NCBI GenBank assembly: GCA_947500135.1
Contig: CANMQX010000007.1
Location: forward strand, 62,001 to 126,000
Direction: 5' to 3'
DNA: 64,000 nt
Source: an uncultured Paracoccaceae bacterium
GTDB taxonomy: Bacteria; Pseudomonadota; Alphaproteobacteria; Rhodobacterales; Rhodobacteraceae
Program-made: the position numbers and the translations under genes
The notes under the pieces: generated by a model
Databases searched by the model: none
What the model was told of the DNA's origin: nothing
The model's input: only the letters and a program-made list of their open reading frames with translations
In this document: positions 38,408 through 47,415 of the stretch, piece after piece
Position numbering within the stretch: the stretch's first letter is position 1
Layout: every line of letters starts with the position of its first letter

Positions 38408-39382
38408 GTGCCGCTTTTAGATACACAAAACCTGACTGTTTCCTTGACCCAGGACGGGATTGAAACGCCGCTTGTGCGGGATGTTTCGTTCAGCGTCGAA
38501 CGCGGTGAAACCCTTGCCATTGTCGGTGAAAGCGGATCGGGCAAGTCGGTATCGTCGCTCGCGATCATGGGGCTTTTGGCCAAGGCGCTGCAGATTCAGT
38601 CGGGTCGTATCCTGTTCGAAGGGCGCGATCTGCGCACCCTTGATGATGAGGCGCTGCGGCAAATGCGTGGTCGCGATATGTCGATGGTTTTTCAAGAACC
38701 GATGACATCGCTTAACCCGGTGCGCAGCATTGGGTCACAGATCATCGAAAGCATCGAAGAGAACCTTGGCTTTTCCCGATCAGACGCGCGCGCACGTGCG
38801 ATTGACCTGCTGAAAGAAGTCGGCGTTGCGGATGCTGAACGTCGGCTCAAGCAGTATCCGCACCATTTTTCCGGTGGGATGCGACAGCGGGTCATGATTG
38901 CGATTGCACTGGCCGCAGAACCCAAGCTGATCATCGCGGACGAACCGACAACCGCGCTTGACGTGACCATTCAGGCGCAAATTCTCGATCTGATGGCGCG
39001 TATCTGCAAGGATCACGGCACGGCGCTTATCCTGATCACACATAACCTCGGCATCGTGGCGCGCTACGCGCAAAGGGTGAATGTCATGTATGGGGGCCGG
39101 ATCGTTGAATCGGGTGATGCGCGCGCGATCTATAATGCCCCGCGCCACCCCTATAGCGAAGGATTGCTGCGATCCGTACCGCGTCTGGATCAGGATCGTA
39201 GTATTCCACTGAAACCGATCCAGGGCAGTCCGGCTGATCCGTTCACGTCGATTTCCGGGTGCCGGTTTCATCCGCGCTGTCCCTACGCCACGCATATTTG
39301 CAAGCAAGAGGTGCCGCCATTTACGGCGGGTGTGGCCTGCCACTTCCCCCTGACCGCAGATGCGCTGGAGTCCGCGTCATGA
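38408..39382 (+). CDS. Peptide-type ABC importer ATPase (DppD-like), system 2
   Basis: A 324-residue ATP-binding subunit. Walker A is GESGSGKSV (40-48), the signature FSGGMRQRVMIAIAL and Walker B LIIADEPTTALD. The C-terminal oligopeptide domain has the cysteine-containing ISGCRFHPRCPYATHICKQE found in Dpp/Opp ATPases that may carry an Fe-S centre. GTG at 38408 is the start. The stop overlaps the next ATPase gene by ATGA. Confidence 0.92.
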   Translation: MPLLDTQNLTVSLTQDGIETPLVRDVSFSVERGETLAIVGESGSGKSVSSLAIMGLLAKALQIQSGRILFEGRDLRTLDDEALRQMRGRDMSMVFQEPMTSLNPVRSIGSQIIESIEENLGFSRSDARARAIDLLKEVGVADAERRLKQYPHHFSGGMRQRVMIAIALAAEPKLIIADEPTTALDVTIQAQILDLMARICKDHGTALILITHNLGIVARYAQRVNVMYGGRIVESGDARAIYNAPRHPYSEGLLRSVPRLDQDRSIPLKPIQGSPADPFTSISGCRFHPRCPYATHICKQEVPPFTAGVACHFPLTADALESAS

Positions 39383-40392
39383 CGGCCCTTTTGCGTATTG
39401 ATGATGTCTCGGTCCATTTCCCAATTCGCAAGGGCTTGCTGCAAAAGCAAGTTGGTGAGGTGCGGGCCGTCGAAGGTGTAACATTATCGCTTCAACGGGG
39501 CGAAGCCTTTGGGCTGGTCGGCGAATCCGGGTGCGGCAAGACCACGCTTGCGCGCACCGTGTTGCGATTGGTCGATCCGACCTTGGGGGCCATCTGGTTC
39601 GATGGCACGAATATCAGCGACCTTAGGGGCAAGGCGCTTGCCCCTTATCGCAAACAGGTTGCCGCGATATTCCAGGATCCGTTCTCATCCCTTAACCCGC
39701 GTATGACGTCCGGCCAGATTCTGTCGGAAGTCCTGCATGTGCATGCATTTGACGGCAGCATCCCGGATCGGGTGTCAGAGCTTTTGTCGCTCTGCGGTCT
39801 GGCGCCACGCTTTGCTGATCTTTATCCGCACGAGATGTCGGGCGGTCAGCGGCAACGGGTCGGGATCGCACGTGCGCTGGCACTGGATCCTGAACTAATC
39901 GTGTGTGACGAAGCGGTCAGCGCGCTGGACGTGTCCATTCAGGCGCAGATCATCAACCTTTTGGAAGAGTTACGGGTCAAGTTCGGGCTGACCTACCTGT
40001 TTATCGGGCATGATCTGTCCGTTGTTCGGCACCTGTGTGACAGACTGGCGGTGATGTATCTGGGCCGGATCATGGAAACCGGCACATCCGATGAAATCTT
40101 CTCATCGCCGCGCCATCCTTACACACAAGCGCTGATAGATGCCGTGCCAGCGCCCGATCCGGACGGGGAAGACGCAAGAGAGCATGTAAACCTTGCCGGT
40201 GAAATCCCCAGCCCGCTCGATCCGCCATCGGGTTGTGTGTTTCATACCCGCTGCCCAATCGCCTTTTCAAAATGCGCCACCGATGTTCCACCGCTGCAAC
40301 GGCTTGGCGGACACCATGCCGCGTCCTGTTTCGCGATCGATCAGAACAAGAAAACGACGGATCCCAAGATCCGCAATGCGAAATCACAATGA
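39379..40392 (+). CDS. Peptide-type ABC importer ATPase (DppF-like), system 2
   Basis: A 337-residue second ATPase. Walker A is GESGCGKTT (48-56), the signature [15 protein letters not shown] and Walker [13 protein letters not shown]. The C-terminal cysteine motif [18 protein letters not shown] is conserved. The frame opens far upstream inside the partner gene, but the ATGA overlap start at 39379 gives the family N terminus. Confidence 0.92.
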   Translation: MTALLRIDDVSVHFPIRKGLLQKQVGEVRAVEGVTLSLQRGEAFGLVGESGCGKTTLARTVLRLVDPTLGAIWFDGTNISDLRGKALAPYRKQVAAIFQDPFSSLNPRMTSGQILSEVLHVHAFDGSIPDRVSELLSLCGLAPRFADLYPHEMSGGQRQRVGIARALALDPELIVCDEAVSALDVSIQAQIINLLEELRVKFGLTYLFIGHDLSVVRHLCDRLAVMYLGRIMETGTSDEIFSSPRHPYTQALIDAVPAPDPDGEDAREHVNLAGEIPSPLDPPSGCVFHTRCPIAFSKCATDVPPLQRLGGHHAASCFAIDQNKKTTDPKIRNAKSQ

Positions 40393-40416
40393 ACCTATTC
40401 TACAGGGAGACTGAAA

Positions 40417-42189
40417 ATGAAAGATGATGATCTGATGAAGGCCGCCAAGGCCGAAATCCAAGACGCACATGATTTCGATCCGCGCGATCCCTTGTTCGGG
40501 CTAAGCCGGGCCGAGATGAGCGGGCCGCGACTATCGCGGCGCGCCACCTTGCGCCTGCTGGCGGCAGGTGGTGCCTTGACGGTGGCGCATGTACTGCCGG
40601 GTCTGCGCCCAACCGCAGCAATGGCAGACGGCCACGGGGGTGGCGAATTGCGCTGCGCCTGGGCTGGCGTTGCAGAAATCGTGACGCTTGATCCGGCACG
40701 GATCAATCAGGTGCTGCAATTCCAGATCGCCTCAAACGTGATGTCGGGCCTGATGCATATCAACAACGAACTGGTGGCCGAGGGCGATCTGGCGGAAAAC
40801 TGGGAAATCTCTGCTGATGGGCTGATCTACACGATCAAACTGCGTGAGGGCGTCACCTTCCACAATGGCGATGCGTTTAATGCCGATGATGTTCTTTACA
40901 CGTTCGAACGGTCCAGCGACGCCGAAAAATCCATCCACAGCCGGGTGATTGCGAATGTCGCAAGCCTTGAGAAACTGAACGATTTCGAGGTGCAGTTCAC
41001 GCTTGCTAAACCGCAAGCCTCGTTCCTGACCAAAGCACTGGAGCGCGCATCGGGTCGCGCCATGACAATCGTGTCTCGCAGCGCAATCGAGGAAATGGGC
41101 CTGTCGCAATACGGCCTGACCCCTGTCGGCACCGGCCCGTTCCGCATCACCGAACACCAGTTGGGCGGCTCTGTCGTGATGGAGAAATTTGCGGATTACT
41201 TCGACCCGGAACGCCCGAAGCTCGACAAGATCACCATAACACCCGTCGACGGGACAGAGCCGTTGGCCGCAGCATTGGAGGCAGGCGATATCGACTATAT
41301 CGGCGGTAACCCGGTGCCAAGCGAATTGCTGGATCGGTTCAAGGCGAACCCTGATCTGACGGTTGATATCAAACCGGGCCCAGGCTTCCAGTCAATCTGG
41401 ATCAACCCGTGGCACGAGGCCATGCGGGTTGAGGACTTCAACAAGCCGCTTGAAGAGTTGAAGGCCGAGAAGGGCTTCAAGGTCCGCCTCGCCTTGGCCA
41501 AGGCGCTCGACCGTGACTTGTTCGTCCAGCAGGCGATGTTCGGGAATGGTATTCCCGCCTATGGGTCGATCAACGCGGCGATGGGATTCTATTACGACGA
41601 TAGCCTGGCTGACACGTCCGAACAGGCGTTCGACCCTGAAGGCGCACAACAATTGATGGCTGATGCGGGCTATCCCGGCGGTGAAGGCTTCCCGACGCTC
41701 AAGTTGCAGACCACGCCCAACACGCGGCGTGCGGGTCTTGTCGTGGCCAATATCTACAAGCAGGTGCTGGGTATCAACGTAGAGGTTGACCCGCAGGAAT
41801 TCTCGGTCGGGATCGAACAGTTCAACAAATTGGACTTTGATCTGCGCCTTGGTGGTTCGGGCGGGGATTACGACCCCGATGACGGGCTGGTCGACTGGAT
41901 GCAGACCGGTTCTAAGTTCAACGGACCGGACCGTGACAAGGATCAGTATCCCTTCGGGTTCTGGAGCGAGACGGAATCTGATGCGCTGGTAGACGAACAG
42001 GCCGCCACCGCCGATCCAGAGGCGCGGCGCGAACTTGTGATGAAAGCCAACCGGATCACATCGGACAAGGTGTGCTGCGGCTTCCTGTTCCATCCGGTTG
42101 ATGCGCTGGTGCATTCGAACCGGGTGACCGTGCCTGCCGAAAGCCGGATACCCGGTTTGCACGACTTTGACCGCGTCACCCTGTCGTGA
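40417..42189 (+). CDS. Peptide-type ABC importer substrate-binding protein, Tat-exported, system 2
   Basis: A 590-residue SBP_bac_5 protein, clearly different from the system 1 protein. The twin-arginine signal comes late (LSRRATLRLLAAGGALTVAH, about residues 39-58), after an unusually long polar lead of about 38 residues. Family segments are LAENWEISADGLIYTIKLR, GVTFHNGDAFNADDV and GTGPFRITEH. A CC pair near the C terminus (DKVCCGF) is unusual. The AGGGAGA site is well spaced to the ATG. Substrate unknown. Confidence 0.9.
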   Translation: MKDDDLMKAAKAEIQDAHDFDPRDPLFGLSRAEMSGPRLSRRATLRLLAAGGALTVAHVLPGLRPTAAMADGHGGGELRCAWAGVAEIVTLDPARINQVLQFQIASNVMSGLMHINNELVAEGDLAENWEISADGLIYTIKLREGVTFHNGDAFNADDVLYTFERSSDAEKSIHSRVIANVASLEKLNDFEVQFTLAKPQASFLTKALERASGRAMTIVSRSAIEEMGLSQYGLTPVGTGPFRITEHQLGGSVVMEKFADYFDPERPKLDKITITPVDGTEPLAAALEAGDIDYIGGNPVPSELLDRFKANPDLTVDIKPGPGFQSIWINPWHEAMRVEDFNKPLEELKAEKGFKVRLALAKALDRDLFVQQAMFGNGIPAYGSINAAMGFYYDDSLADTSEQAFDPEGAQQLMADAGYPGGEGFPTLKLQTTPNTRRAGLVVANIYKQVLGINVEVDPQEFSVGIEQFNKLDFDLRLGGSGGDYDPDDGLVDWMQTGSKFNGPDRDKDQYPFGFWSETESDALVDEQAATADPEARRELVMKANRITSDKVCCGFLFHPVDALVHSNRVTVPAESRIPGLHDFDRVTLS

Positions 42190-42202
42190 CTGAACGGATA
42201 AA

Positions 42203-42224
42203 GGGCGGGCCACACGGCCCGTCC
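42203..42224 (+). other. Intercistronic hairpin after binding-protein gene (system 2)
   Basis: GGGCGGGCC-acac-GGCCCGTCC folds into a 9-bp stem (one G-T) within the 43-bp gap before the permease gene. It has no T run. It probably stabilises the 3' end of the binding-protein message or lowers permease expression; it also lies where a ribosome site for the next gene would be expected. Confidence 0.55.
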
Positions 42225-42232
42225 GTGCCCTG

Positions 42233-43180
42233 ATGCTAGGTTATATCCTCAGACGCCTTGTCGGCGCGGTGCTGGTCATGCTGGCGGTGGCCACGCTTGT
42301 CTTCTTCATGATCCGGCTGGTGCCAGGCGATCCGATTGCGGCAATGCTCGCCGATGCGGGCAGCCAAGAGGCGCGCGAGGCGATGACCCGGCGACTTGGG
42401 CTGGACCAGCCGGTCATTGTCCAGTTCTTTTATTGGTTCGGTAACATGTTACAGGGCGATCTGGGCGCGTCGATCTATGGATCGAACCAACCGGTGATGA
42501 AAATCCTGATGGAAGCACTGCCAAAGACGCTATCACTGGCTCTCATATCCTTTCTGATCGCGATTACCATTGCGATTCCCGCTGGCATCATTGCGGCCAC
42601 GCGCAAGAATTCAGCCGCAGATGTCGGGGTTTCGCTTTTTGCGTTTCTGGGGCTCTCCATGCCGGATTTCTGGTTGGCGATCATCCTGATCATTGTCTTC
42701 GCAGCCAATCTGCAATGGCTGCCTGCAATCGGATACGCCCCGCTGGCAGACGGGTTCTGGCCATGGCTCAGCCACCTGATCCTGCCCGGCATCGCTATCG
42801 GAACTGGATTTTCAGCGATTATCGCCCGAATGATCCGTTCGTCCATGCTAGAGGTCATGCAGGCCGACTACATGCGCACGGCGGCGTCCAAAGGTTTGAC
42901 CCAGCGGGTCGTTCTGATGCGCCACGCATTCCCCAATGCCCTGATCCCGGTGATTACTGTTATCGGTATCGCCTTCGCCCTTCTGATTTCGGGTGCGGTT
43001 GTTGTTGAAAACGTATTCTCGATCAAAGGGCTGGGACGGGTCCTGATCCAGGGCATCCAGAACCGGGATTATCCCGTCGTGCAAGGCGCCGTCCTGCTGA
43101 TTTCGGCGTTTTTCGTTCTCACAAACCTTGTCGTTGACCTGCTTTATGCGGTGATCGACCCGCGCATCCGGTATTCCTAA
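42233..43180 (+). CDS. Peptide-type ABC importer permease (DppB-like), system 2
   Basis: A 315-residue membrane permease starting with ILRRLVGAVLVMLAVATLVFFMIRLVPGDPI, the classic DppB N terminus. The EAA loop is YMRTAASKGLTQRVVLMRHAFPNAL. No clear ribosome site precedes the ATG; a strong hairpin occupies the gap, so translation may be reduced or coupled. The stop shares a base with the next start (TAATG). Confidence 0.91.
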   Translation: MLGYILRRLVGAVLVMLAVATLVFFMIRLVPGDPIAAMLADAGSQEAREAMTRRLGLDQPVIVQFFYWFGNMLQGDLGASIYGSNQPVMKILMEALPKTLSLALISFLIAITIAIPAGIIAATRKNSAADVGVSLFAFLGLSMPDFWLAIILIIVFAANLQWLPAIGYAPLADGFWPWLSHLILPGIAIGTGFSAIIARMIRSSMLEVMQADYMRTAASKGLTQRVVLMRHAFPNALIPVITVIGIAFALLISGAVVVENVFSIKGLGRVLIQGIQNRDYPVVQGAVLLISAFFVLTNLVVDLLYAVIDPRIRYS

Positions 43181-44067
43181 TGAGCGATGTTACACTTGAT
43201 CCCGCCCCGCCCGTTGATGCACCTCAGGTGAAGCGGAAGAACCGATTCAAAAGTGTCTTTGCGCGCGACCGCAAGGCGCAGTTCGGTCTTGTCATTCTCG
43301 CAATCTTCATTCTGGGCGCGCTTCTTGCACCGTTCCTTGCCCCCTATGACCCAAACGAAATGACGCTCAACATGATGAGCAGCCCGTCAGGTGACAACCT
43401 GTTGGGCACGGATGATCTGGGGCGCGATCTTTTTTCACGCATCCTGTGGGGCACGCAGATTTCGCTGTTTGTGGGTGTGGCAACGGTGACGCTGGCGCTG
43501 GTCTTTGGCGTGCTTCTGGGGGTGCTTGCCGGGTATTACGGCGGCTGGATCGACATGGTGATCATGCGCTATATCGACCTGCAATGGGCGTTCCCCAACT
43601 TCATCATTGCGGTCTATCTGGTGGCCGTATTCGGGACCGGGCTGTTGAACGTCATTGTCGCAATTGCATTGGCGTTTCTGGATGACTTTGCACGGATCGC
43701 ACGATCCATGGTGCTGACCCTGAAGGAAGAACAGTACATTGACGCCGCACGGGTACAGGGGTTTTCGGACCTGCGCATCATGCTGCGTCATATCCTGCCC
43801 AACGCGATGGCGCCGATCATCGTGCAGGCGACGGTGTCGGTTTCCTACGCCATTCTGGGCGAAGCATCGTTGTCTTTTCTTGGTCTTGGTGTCCGCGCTG
43901 ATACGCCAACCTGGGGCTTGATCCTGTCGGATGGGCGCAGCTTCATCAGCCGCGCTTGGTGGCTGGGTGTCTTTCCTGGTCTTGCAATCATGCTGGTTGT
44001 GCTGTCAATCAACTTCATCGGTGACGCACTGCGCGACGCGCTGGACGTCAGAGAGACCGATATCTAG
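43180..44067 (+). CDS. Peptide-type ABC importer permease (DppC-like), system 2
   Basis: A 295-residue permease of normal DppC length. The cytoplasmic N terminus is followed by AQFGLVILAIFILGALLAPFLAPYDP, LLGTDDLGRDLFSRILWGTQ and the EAA loop YIDAARVQGFSDLRIMLRHILPNAM. It completes system 2: two ATPases, one binding protein, two permeases. Confidence 0.91.
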   Translation: MSDVTLDPAPPVDAPQVKRKNRFKSVFARDRKAQFGLVILAIFILGALLAPFLAPYDPNEMTLNMMSSPSGDNLLGTDDLGRDLFSRILWGTQISLFVGVATVTLALVFGVLLGVLAGYYGGWIDMVIMRYIDLQWAFPNFIIAVYLVAVFGTGLLNVIVAIALAFLDDFARIARSMVLTLKEEQYIDAARVQGFSDLRIMLRHILPNAMAPIIVQATVSVSYAILGEASLSFLGLGVRADTPTWGLILSDGRSFISRAWWLGVFPGLAIMLVVLSINFIGDALRDALDVRETDI

Positions 44068-44098
44068 TCGACTTCGAAGCTGCCAGAGGGCCCGCTGA

Positions 44099-44836
44099 AT
44101 GAACAAGGTTACTGCAATCGATGTCAGACGCTATGTGGTCGACCTGCTGATGAATGGCAGCCTCGCGGCCAATGCACGGCTGCCAACCGAACGGGAATTT
44201 TCCGAAGCAACAGGCGCCTCGCGCCGCGTTGTCCGGCAAGCCTTGTCTTCGATTGAGGCAGAGGGGCTGATATGGCGGCGGCAGGGAAAGGGCACTTTCG
44301 CAGGCCAGCCACTTGAACCGGTCAGCGCGTTGGCTGCCGAAATCAATCAAACAGCTGAGCCCATTGAGGTGATGGAAGCCCGGCTTTGCATTGAACCGGA
44401 AATTGCAGCCCTTTGCGCGACGCGGGCCACATCGGATGAGGTCGCGCGCATGTGGGCACTAGCCCGTCTGCATTACGACGTTGAGGATGATGAGGTGACA
44501 GAGCTTTGGGATTCTGCGCTTCACCGCCTGATCGCGCGATGCGCCCGCAATCGGCCTTTGCAGACCGCCTACACACTGCTTGATGACACCCGCGCGAGCA
44601 GAGATTGGCAGGGCATGCGCGCGCGGACCCGCTCTGAAAGCTCGCTGCGCGAAACGATGGCGCAGCATATCGCGATTGTGCGCGCGATTGAGGCCGGGGA
44701 TGCCAGCGCTGCACGCGAGGCGATGCGCGATCACCTTCTGACCCGGATCAATGCTATGTTCCAGGCGGCAGCGCTGGCCGGCACAACAGCCGCAGACAGC
44801 GATATCACCTATGATCATGAGGCTTCACATGTCTGA
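44099..44836 (+). CDS. GntR/FadR-type transcriptional regulator
   Basis: A 245-residue regulator. The N-terminal winged helix is RLPTEREFSEATGASRRVVRQAL with wing GLIWRRQGKGTF, followed by an all-alpha FCD-type sensor domain with conserved acidic and His residues (HRLIARCARN, HIAIVRAIEAGD). GAGGG lies eight bases before the ATG. It lies in the ABC system 2 operon and overlaps the amidase by 8 nt, so it probably controls this operon in response to a carboxylate product. Confidence 0.9.
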   Translation: MNKVTAIDVRRYVVDLLMNGSLAANARLPTEREFSEATGASRRVVRQALSSIEAEGLIWRRQGKGTFAGQPLEPVSALAAEINQTAEPIEVMEARLCIEPEIAALCATRATSDEVARMWALARLHYDVEDDEVTELWDSALHRLIARCARNRPLQTAYTLLDDTRASRDWQGMRARTRSESSLRETMAQHIAIVRAIEAGDASAAREAMRDHLLTRINAMFQAAALAGTTAADSDITYDHEASHV

Positions 44837-46478
44837 CACGCCCCTTACTTCGGCTGATATCGCAGCGGCAGAACGGCTGGTCGGCGTGACTTACACGGCG
44901 CAGGAACGGGCGCAGATGCTGGATAATCTGGAAGGGCAGATTGCCGCAGCACAGGCGCGCAGGGTGGTCGATCTGCCGAATGCGTCGCCCATGGCGCTGC
45001 GCTTCGACCCGCGCCTTCCGGGATTCAAGATGCCGACTGACAGCGGCGTTTCGGTGCGCGCGGTCGACAAGCCGCTGCCAACAGATGACGCCGATATCGC
45101 CTTTGCAACCCTGCCCGAACTGTCCAGTTGGATTGCCTCCGGCGCGCTGACCAGTCGCCGCCTGACCGAGATTTATTTGACCCGGATTGCGGCGCTTAAC
45201 CCGACATTGTTCTGTTTTGCGACCATCACAGCGGATTTGGCGCTGTCAGAAGCCGACACGATGGATGGGCTGACCCGCAAAGGTCAAAACCTCGGTCCGT
45301 TACACGGGATACCCTACGGGTTGAAGGACCTCTTCGATACGCAGGATGTCGTCACCGGCTGGGGGGCAGAACCATATCGCGACCGGGTGCCGGACACGGA
45401 TGCGCGCATCGTCACGCTTTTGCGGGCGGCGGGTGCGGTCCTGCTCGGCAAGACGACGGTCGGGGCATTGGCCTATAACGATATCTGGTATGGCGGCCAA
45501 ACCCGTAACCCGTGGAATCCGCAAGAAGGCGCATCCGGTTCAAGTGCGGGGTCGGCCTCGGCCACGGCTGCGGGGCTATGTGGTTTTTCGATTGGCACCG
45601 AAACGCTTGGCTCCATCACATCGCCATGCCAGCGCTGTGGGACAACGGGTTTGCGCCCGACATTCGGAAGGGTCAGCCGCACAGGTGCGATGGCATTGTG
45701 CTGGTCGCTCGACAAGGTCGGTCCGATCTGCCGTGGGGTGGAAGACACCGCACTGGTGCTTGACGCCCTGAACGGGGCGGATGCGGATGATCTGGGGTCC
45801 ATTGCAGCACCTTTCGCCTATGATGCACAGCGCGATATCAGCGGGCTGACACTGGGCTACCTGCCCGAAGCCTTTGGCGACGGGGCAACCGATGTCGATC
45901 ACGCCACACTCGCCGCCGCGAAAGAACTGGGGGTCAAAGTGGTCGAACGATCCTTGCCGGACCTGCCATATAACGCGCTGATGAATATCGTCTACGCAGA
46001 AGCCGCAGCCGCCTTTGAACATCTGACTTTGTCGGATTTGGATGATACGCTGACATGGCAGGACCCCAGCGCATGGCCAAACATCTTCCGTAAGGCACGG
46101 TTTCTCTCCGCAGTGGATCATGTCCAGCTTGACCGGCTGCGCTATCTCGTGATGCAGGCCGTTGATACCCTGTTTCGTGATGTTGACGCGCTTATTGGCC
46201 CATTCTCGACGGGGCCAATGTTGGTGGCGTCCAATTTCACCGGGCATCCTTGCCTTCATTTGCGTGCGGGCTTTGAACGTCACAAGACGCGCAGGCCGGG
46301 ATCACTGGCCGCCGGAAAACTATCCGCTGGTGCCGAGGGTCCAGCGGGCGAGACATTTCTTGTCCCACAAGGTATTTCGATCTGGGGACGCCTGTTCGAC
46401 GAAAGCACGATCCTGAACATCGGACGTGCCTTGGAACATAAACTCGACCAGTCCGCCCGCCCGCCATTGGAGTTATGA
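44829..46478 (+). CDS. Amidase-signature-family amidase
   Basis: A 549-residue serine amidase. The Ser-cisSer-Lys triad is present: K166 (YGLKDLFD), a cis-Ser in GSSAGSASATAAG (238-239) and the nucleophile S262 in GTETLGSITSP. Residue 1 is the ATG at 44829, eight bases inside the GntR gene; longer in-frame starts would lie deep in that gene. A 90-residue N-terminal lead precedes the core. No signal peptide is seen, so it acts in the cytoplasm on a product imported by system 2. The substrate is unknown. Confidence 0.9.
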   Translation: MSDTPLTSADIAAAERLVGVTYTAQERAQMLDNLEGQIAAAQARRVVDLPNASPMALRFDPRLPGFKMPTDSGVSVRAVDKPLPTDDADIAFATLPELSSWIASGALTSRRLTEIYLTRIAALNPTLFCFATITADLALSEADTMDGLTRKGQNLGPLHGIPYGLKDLFDTQDVVTGWGAEPYRDRVPDTDARIVTLLRAAGAVLLGKTTVGALAYNDIWYGGQTRNPWNPQEGASGSSAGSASATAAGLCGFSIGTETLGSITSPCQRCGTTGLRPTFGRVSRTGAMALCWSLDKVGPICRGVEDTALVLDALNGADADDLGSIAAPFAYDAQRDISGLTLGYLPEAFGDGATDVDHATLAAAKELGVKVVERSLPDLPYNALMNIVYAEAAAAFEHLTLSDLDDTLTWQDPSAWPNIFRKARFLSAVDHVQLDRLRYLVMQAVDTLFRDVDALIGPFSTGPMLVASNFTGHPCLHLRAGFERHKTRRPGSLAAGKLSAGAEGPAGETFLVPQGISIWGRLFDESTILNIGRALEHKLDQSARPPLEL

Positions 46479-47089
46479 TTATGACAAAACCAAAGATCGA
46501 AGAACGCGAGAACGGACCCATTGTTGCCACCGGCGTCAGCGGCATGACCGACCCGGATGGTCCAATTGAAGTGAAGCCGGTTATGGCGCTTTGCCGTTGT
46601 GGCGCCTCCAAAAACAAACCGTTCTGCGATGGCAGTCATAACGATATCGGTTTTGAAAGTCGGGGTGGGACACCTGCCCGGCGTGACCGTATCATCGCAT
46701 ATGAAGGCAAAGAGGCGACGGTGAACTATAACCCGCTTTTGTGTTCACATGCGGCCGAATGCGGCAGATTGGCCAGCAATATCTTCAACCCGGCACAAAA
46801 ACCCTGGGTGCAGCCCGACAACGGCACCATGGCCGAGTTAGAGGCGGTGATTGCCGCATGTCCATCCGGTGCATTATCCTTTGCAGGCGCTGACCACCGC
46901 TATGCCGACCGGTCGCAGATCGAAATTGAAAAGAACGGACCCTATTGGGTGCGCGACATTCCAGCCCCAACCGATGATCGTGCCGAAGGGGCAGCGCCAG
47001 ATAAATACGTGCTTTGCCGATGCGGATTGTCGGGCAACAAACCCTATTGCGACGGTACGCATCGCGACGCGAAATGGACGGATGATTAA
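46475..47089 (+). CDS. CDGSH iron-sulfur protein with two CDGSH domains and a divergent ferredoxin-like centre
   Basis: A 204-residue protein with two full CDGSH motifs: C40-x-C42...C51DGSH55 and C181-x-C183...C192DGTH196, each fit for a [2Fe-2S] cluster with 3-Cys 1-His ligands. Between them is a Fer4_19-like section with C90, C96 and C129 (NPLLCSHAAECG and AACPSGAL). It probably works in electron transfer or redox sensing. It begins at ATGA across the amidase stop; a second in-frame ATG is at 46481. It is the last gene of the system 2 operon. Confidence 0.9.
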   Translation: MIMTKPKIEERENGPIVATGVSGMTDPDGPIEVKPVMALCRCGASKNKPFCDGSHNDIGFESRGGTPARRDRIIAYEGKEATVNYNPLLCSHAAECGRLASNIFNPAQKPWVQPDNGTMAELEAVIAACPSGALSFAGADHRYADRSQIEIEKNGPYWVRDIPAPTDDRAEGAAPDKYVLCRCGLSGNKPYCDGTHRDAKWTDD

Positions 47090-47159
47090 GATGTCGGTCA
47101 TATCGAGGTGTCAGACTGGCGTCACAGGTTAACAAATCGTTCTACCACCCGGCAAAAGG

Positions 47160-47188
47160 GTCCGACAGAAGTCCGACGCTTGTCCGAC
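47160..47188 (+). repeat. Three GTCCGAC direct repeats phased at 11 bp
   Basis: GTCCGAC occurs at 47160-47166, 47171-47177 and 47182-47188, each exactly 11 bp apart, about one DNA helical turn. The third copy overlaps a candidate -35 element. The arrangement looks like a multi-site binding array for a transcription factor on one face of the helix. Confidence 0.6.
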
Positions 47189-47209
47189 GTAATGCAGACT
47201 GGATAAAAT
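47180..47209 (+). promoter_or_regulatory. Candidate sigma70-type promoter for rimP operon
   Basis: TTGTCC (47180-47185) and TAAAAT (47204-47209) are separated by 18 bp and match the housekeeping consensus at 4/6 and 5/6 positions. Transcription would start near 47216. The -35 overlaps the third GTCCGAC repeat. Confidence 0.4.
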
Positions 47210-47310
47210 CGACCTAAGGCATTGAACAAAAACACATATCTGCCATTCTCAGTGAAATGGCATGTTTTCGCCCCCAAACCACCCTTGCAGACTCGACAAG
47301 GGCGGCGTAT

Positions 47311-47415
47311 ATGACGACCAACAGCGGCGTTTTGGCTTCCACCCCCAAGGCTCCACCGGGAAATATCAACGGGCCGCGCGCCCGTTTTTTTGTGCCGCAA
47401 CATAGGCGGTTTTGA
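47311..47415 (+). CDS. Possible 34-residue leader peptide upstream of rimP
   Basis: An ATG at 47311 has AAGGG eight bases upstream and opens a 34-codon frame ending at TGA 47413-47415, three bases before the rimP ATG. Its ribosome site is one arm of the hairpin CCCTTG-N9-CAAGGG, and the intrinsic terminator lies inside its last third. The peptide is basic (ending QHRRF) and unlike any protein I recognise. The geometry suits a translated leader that affects termination, but chance is possible at this size. Confidence 0.3.
   Translation: MTTNSGVLASTPKAPPGNINGPRARFFVPQHRRF
47368..47391 (+). terminator. Intrinsic terminator/attenuator immediately upstream of rimP
   Basis: AACGGGC-cgcgc-GCCCGTT forms a 7-bp stem running into seven T (47385-47391). 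It lies only 27 bp before the rimP start, on the coding side. Since no gene ends nearby (the CDGSH stop is 280 bp upstream), it is more likely an attenuator in the rimP leader than an ordinary end-of-operon terminator. Confidence 0.75.

Noticed and set aside
47257..47415. A longer 52-codon version of the rimP leader ORF starting at 47257
   Set aside because: No ribosome site precedes that ATG; the internal ATG at 47311 has AAGGG at good spacing, so only the shorter form is kept, and that at low confidence.
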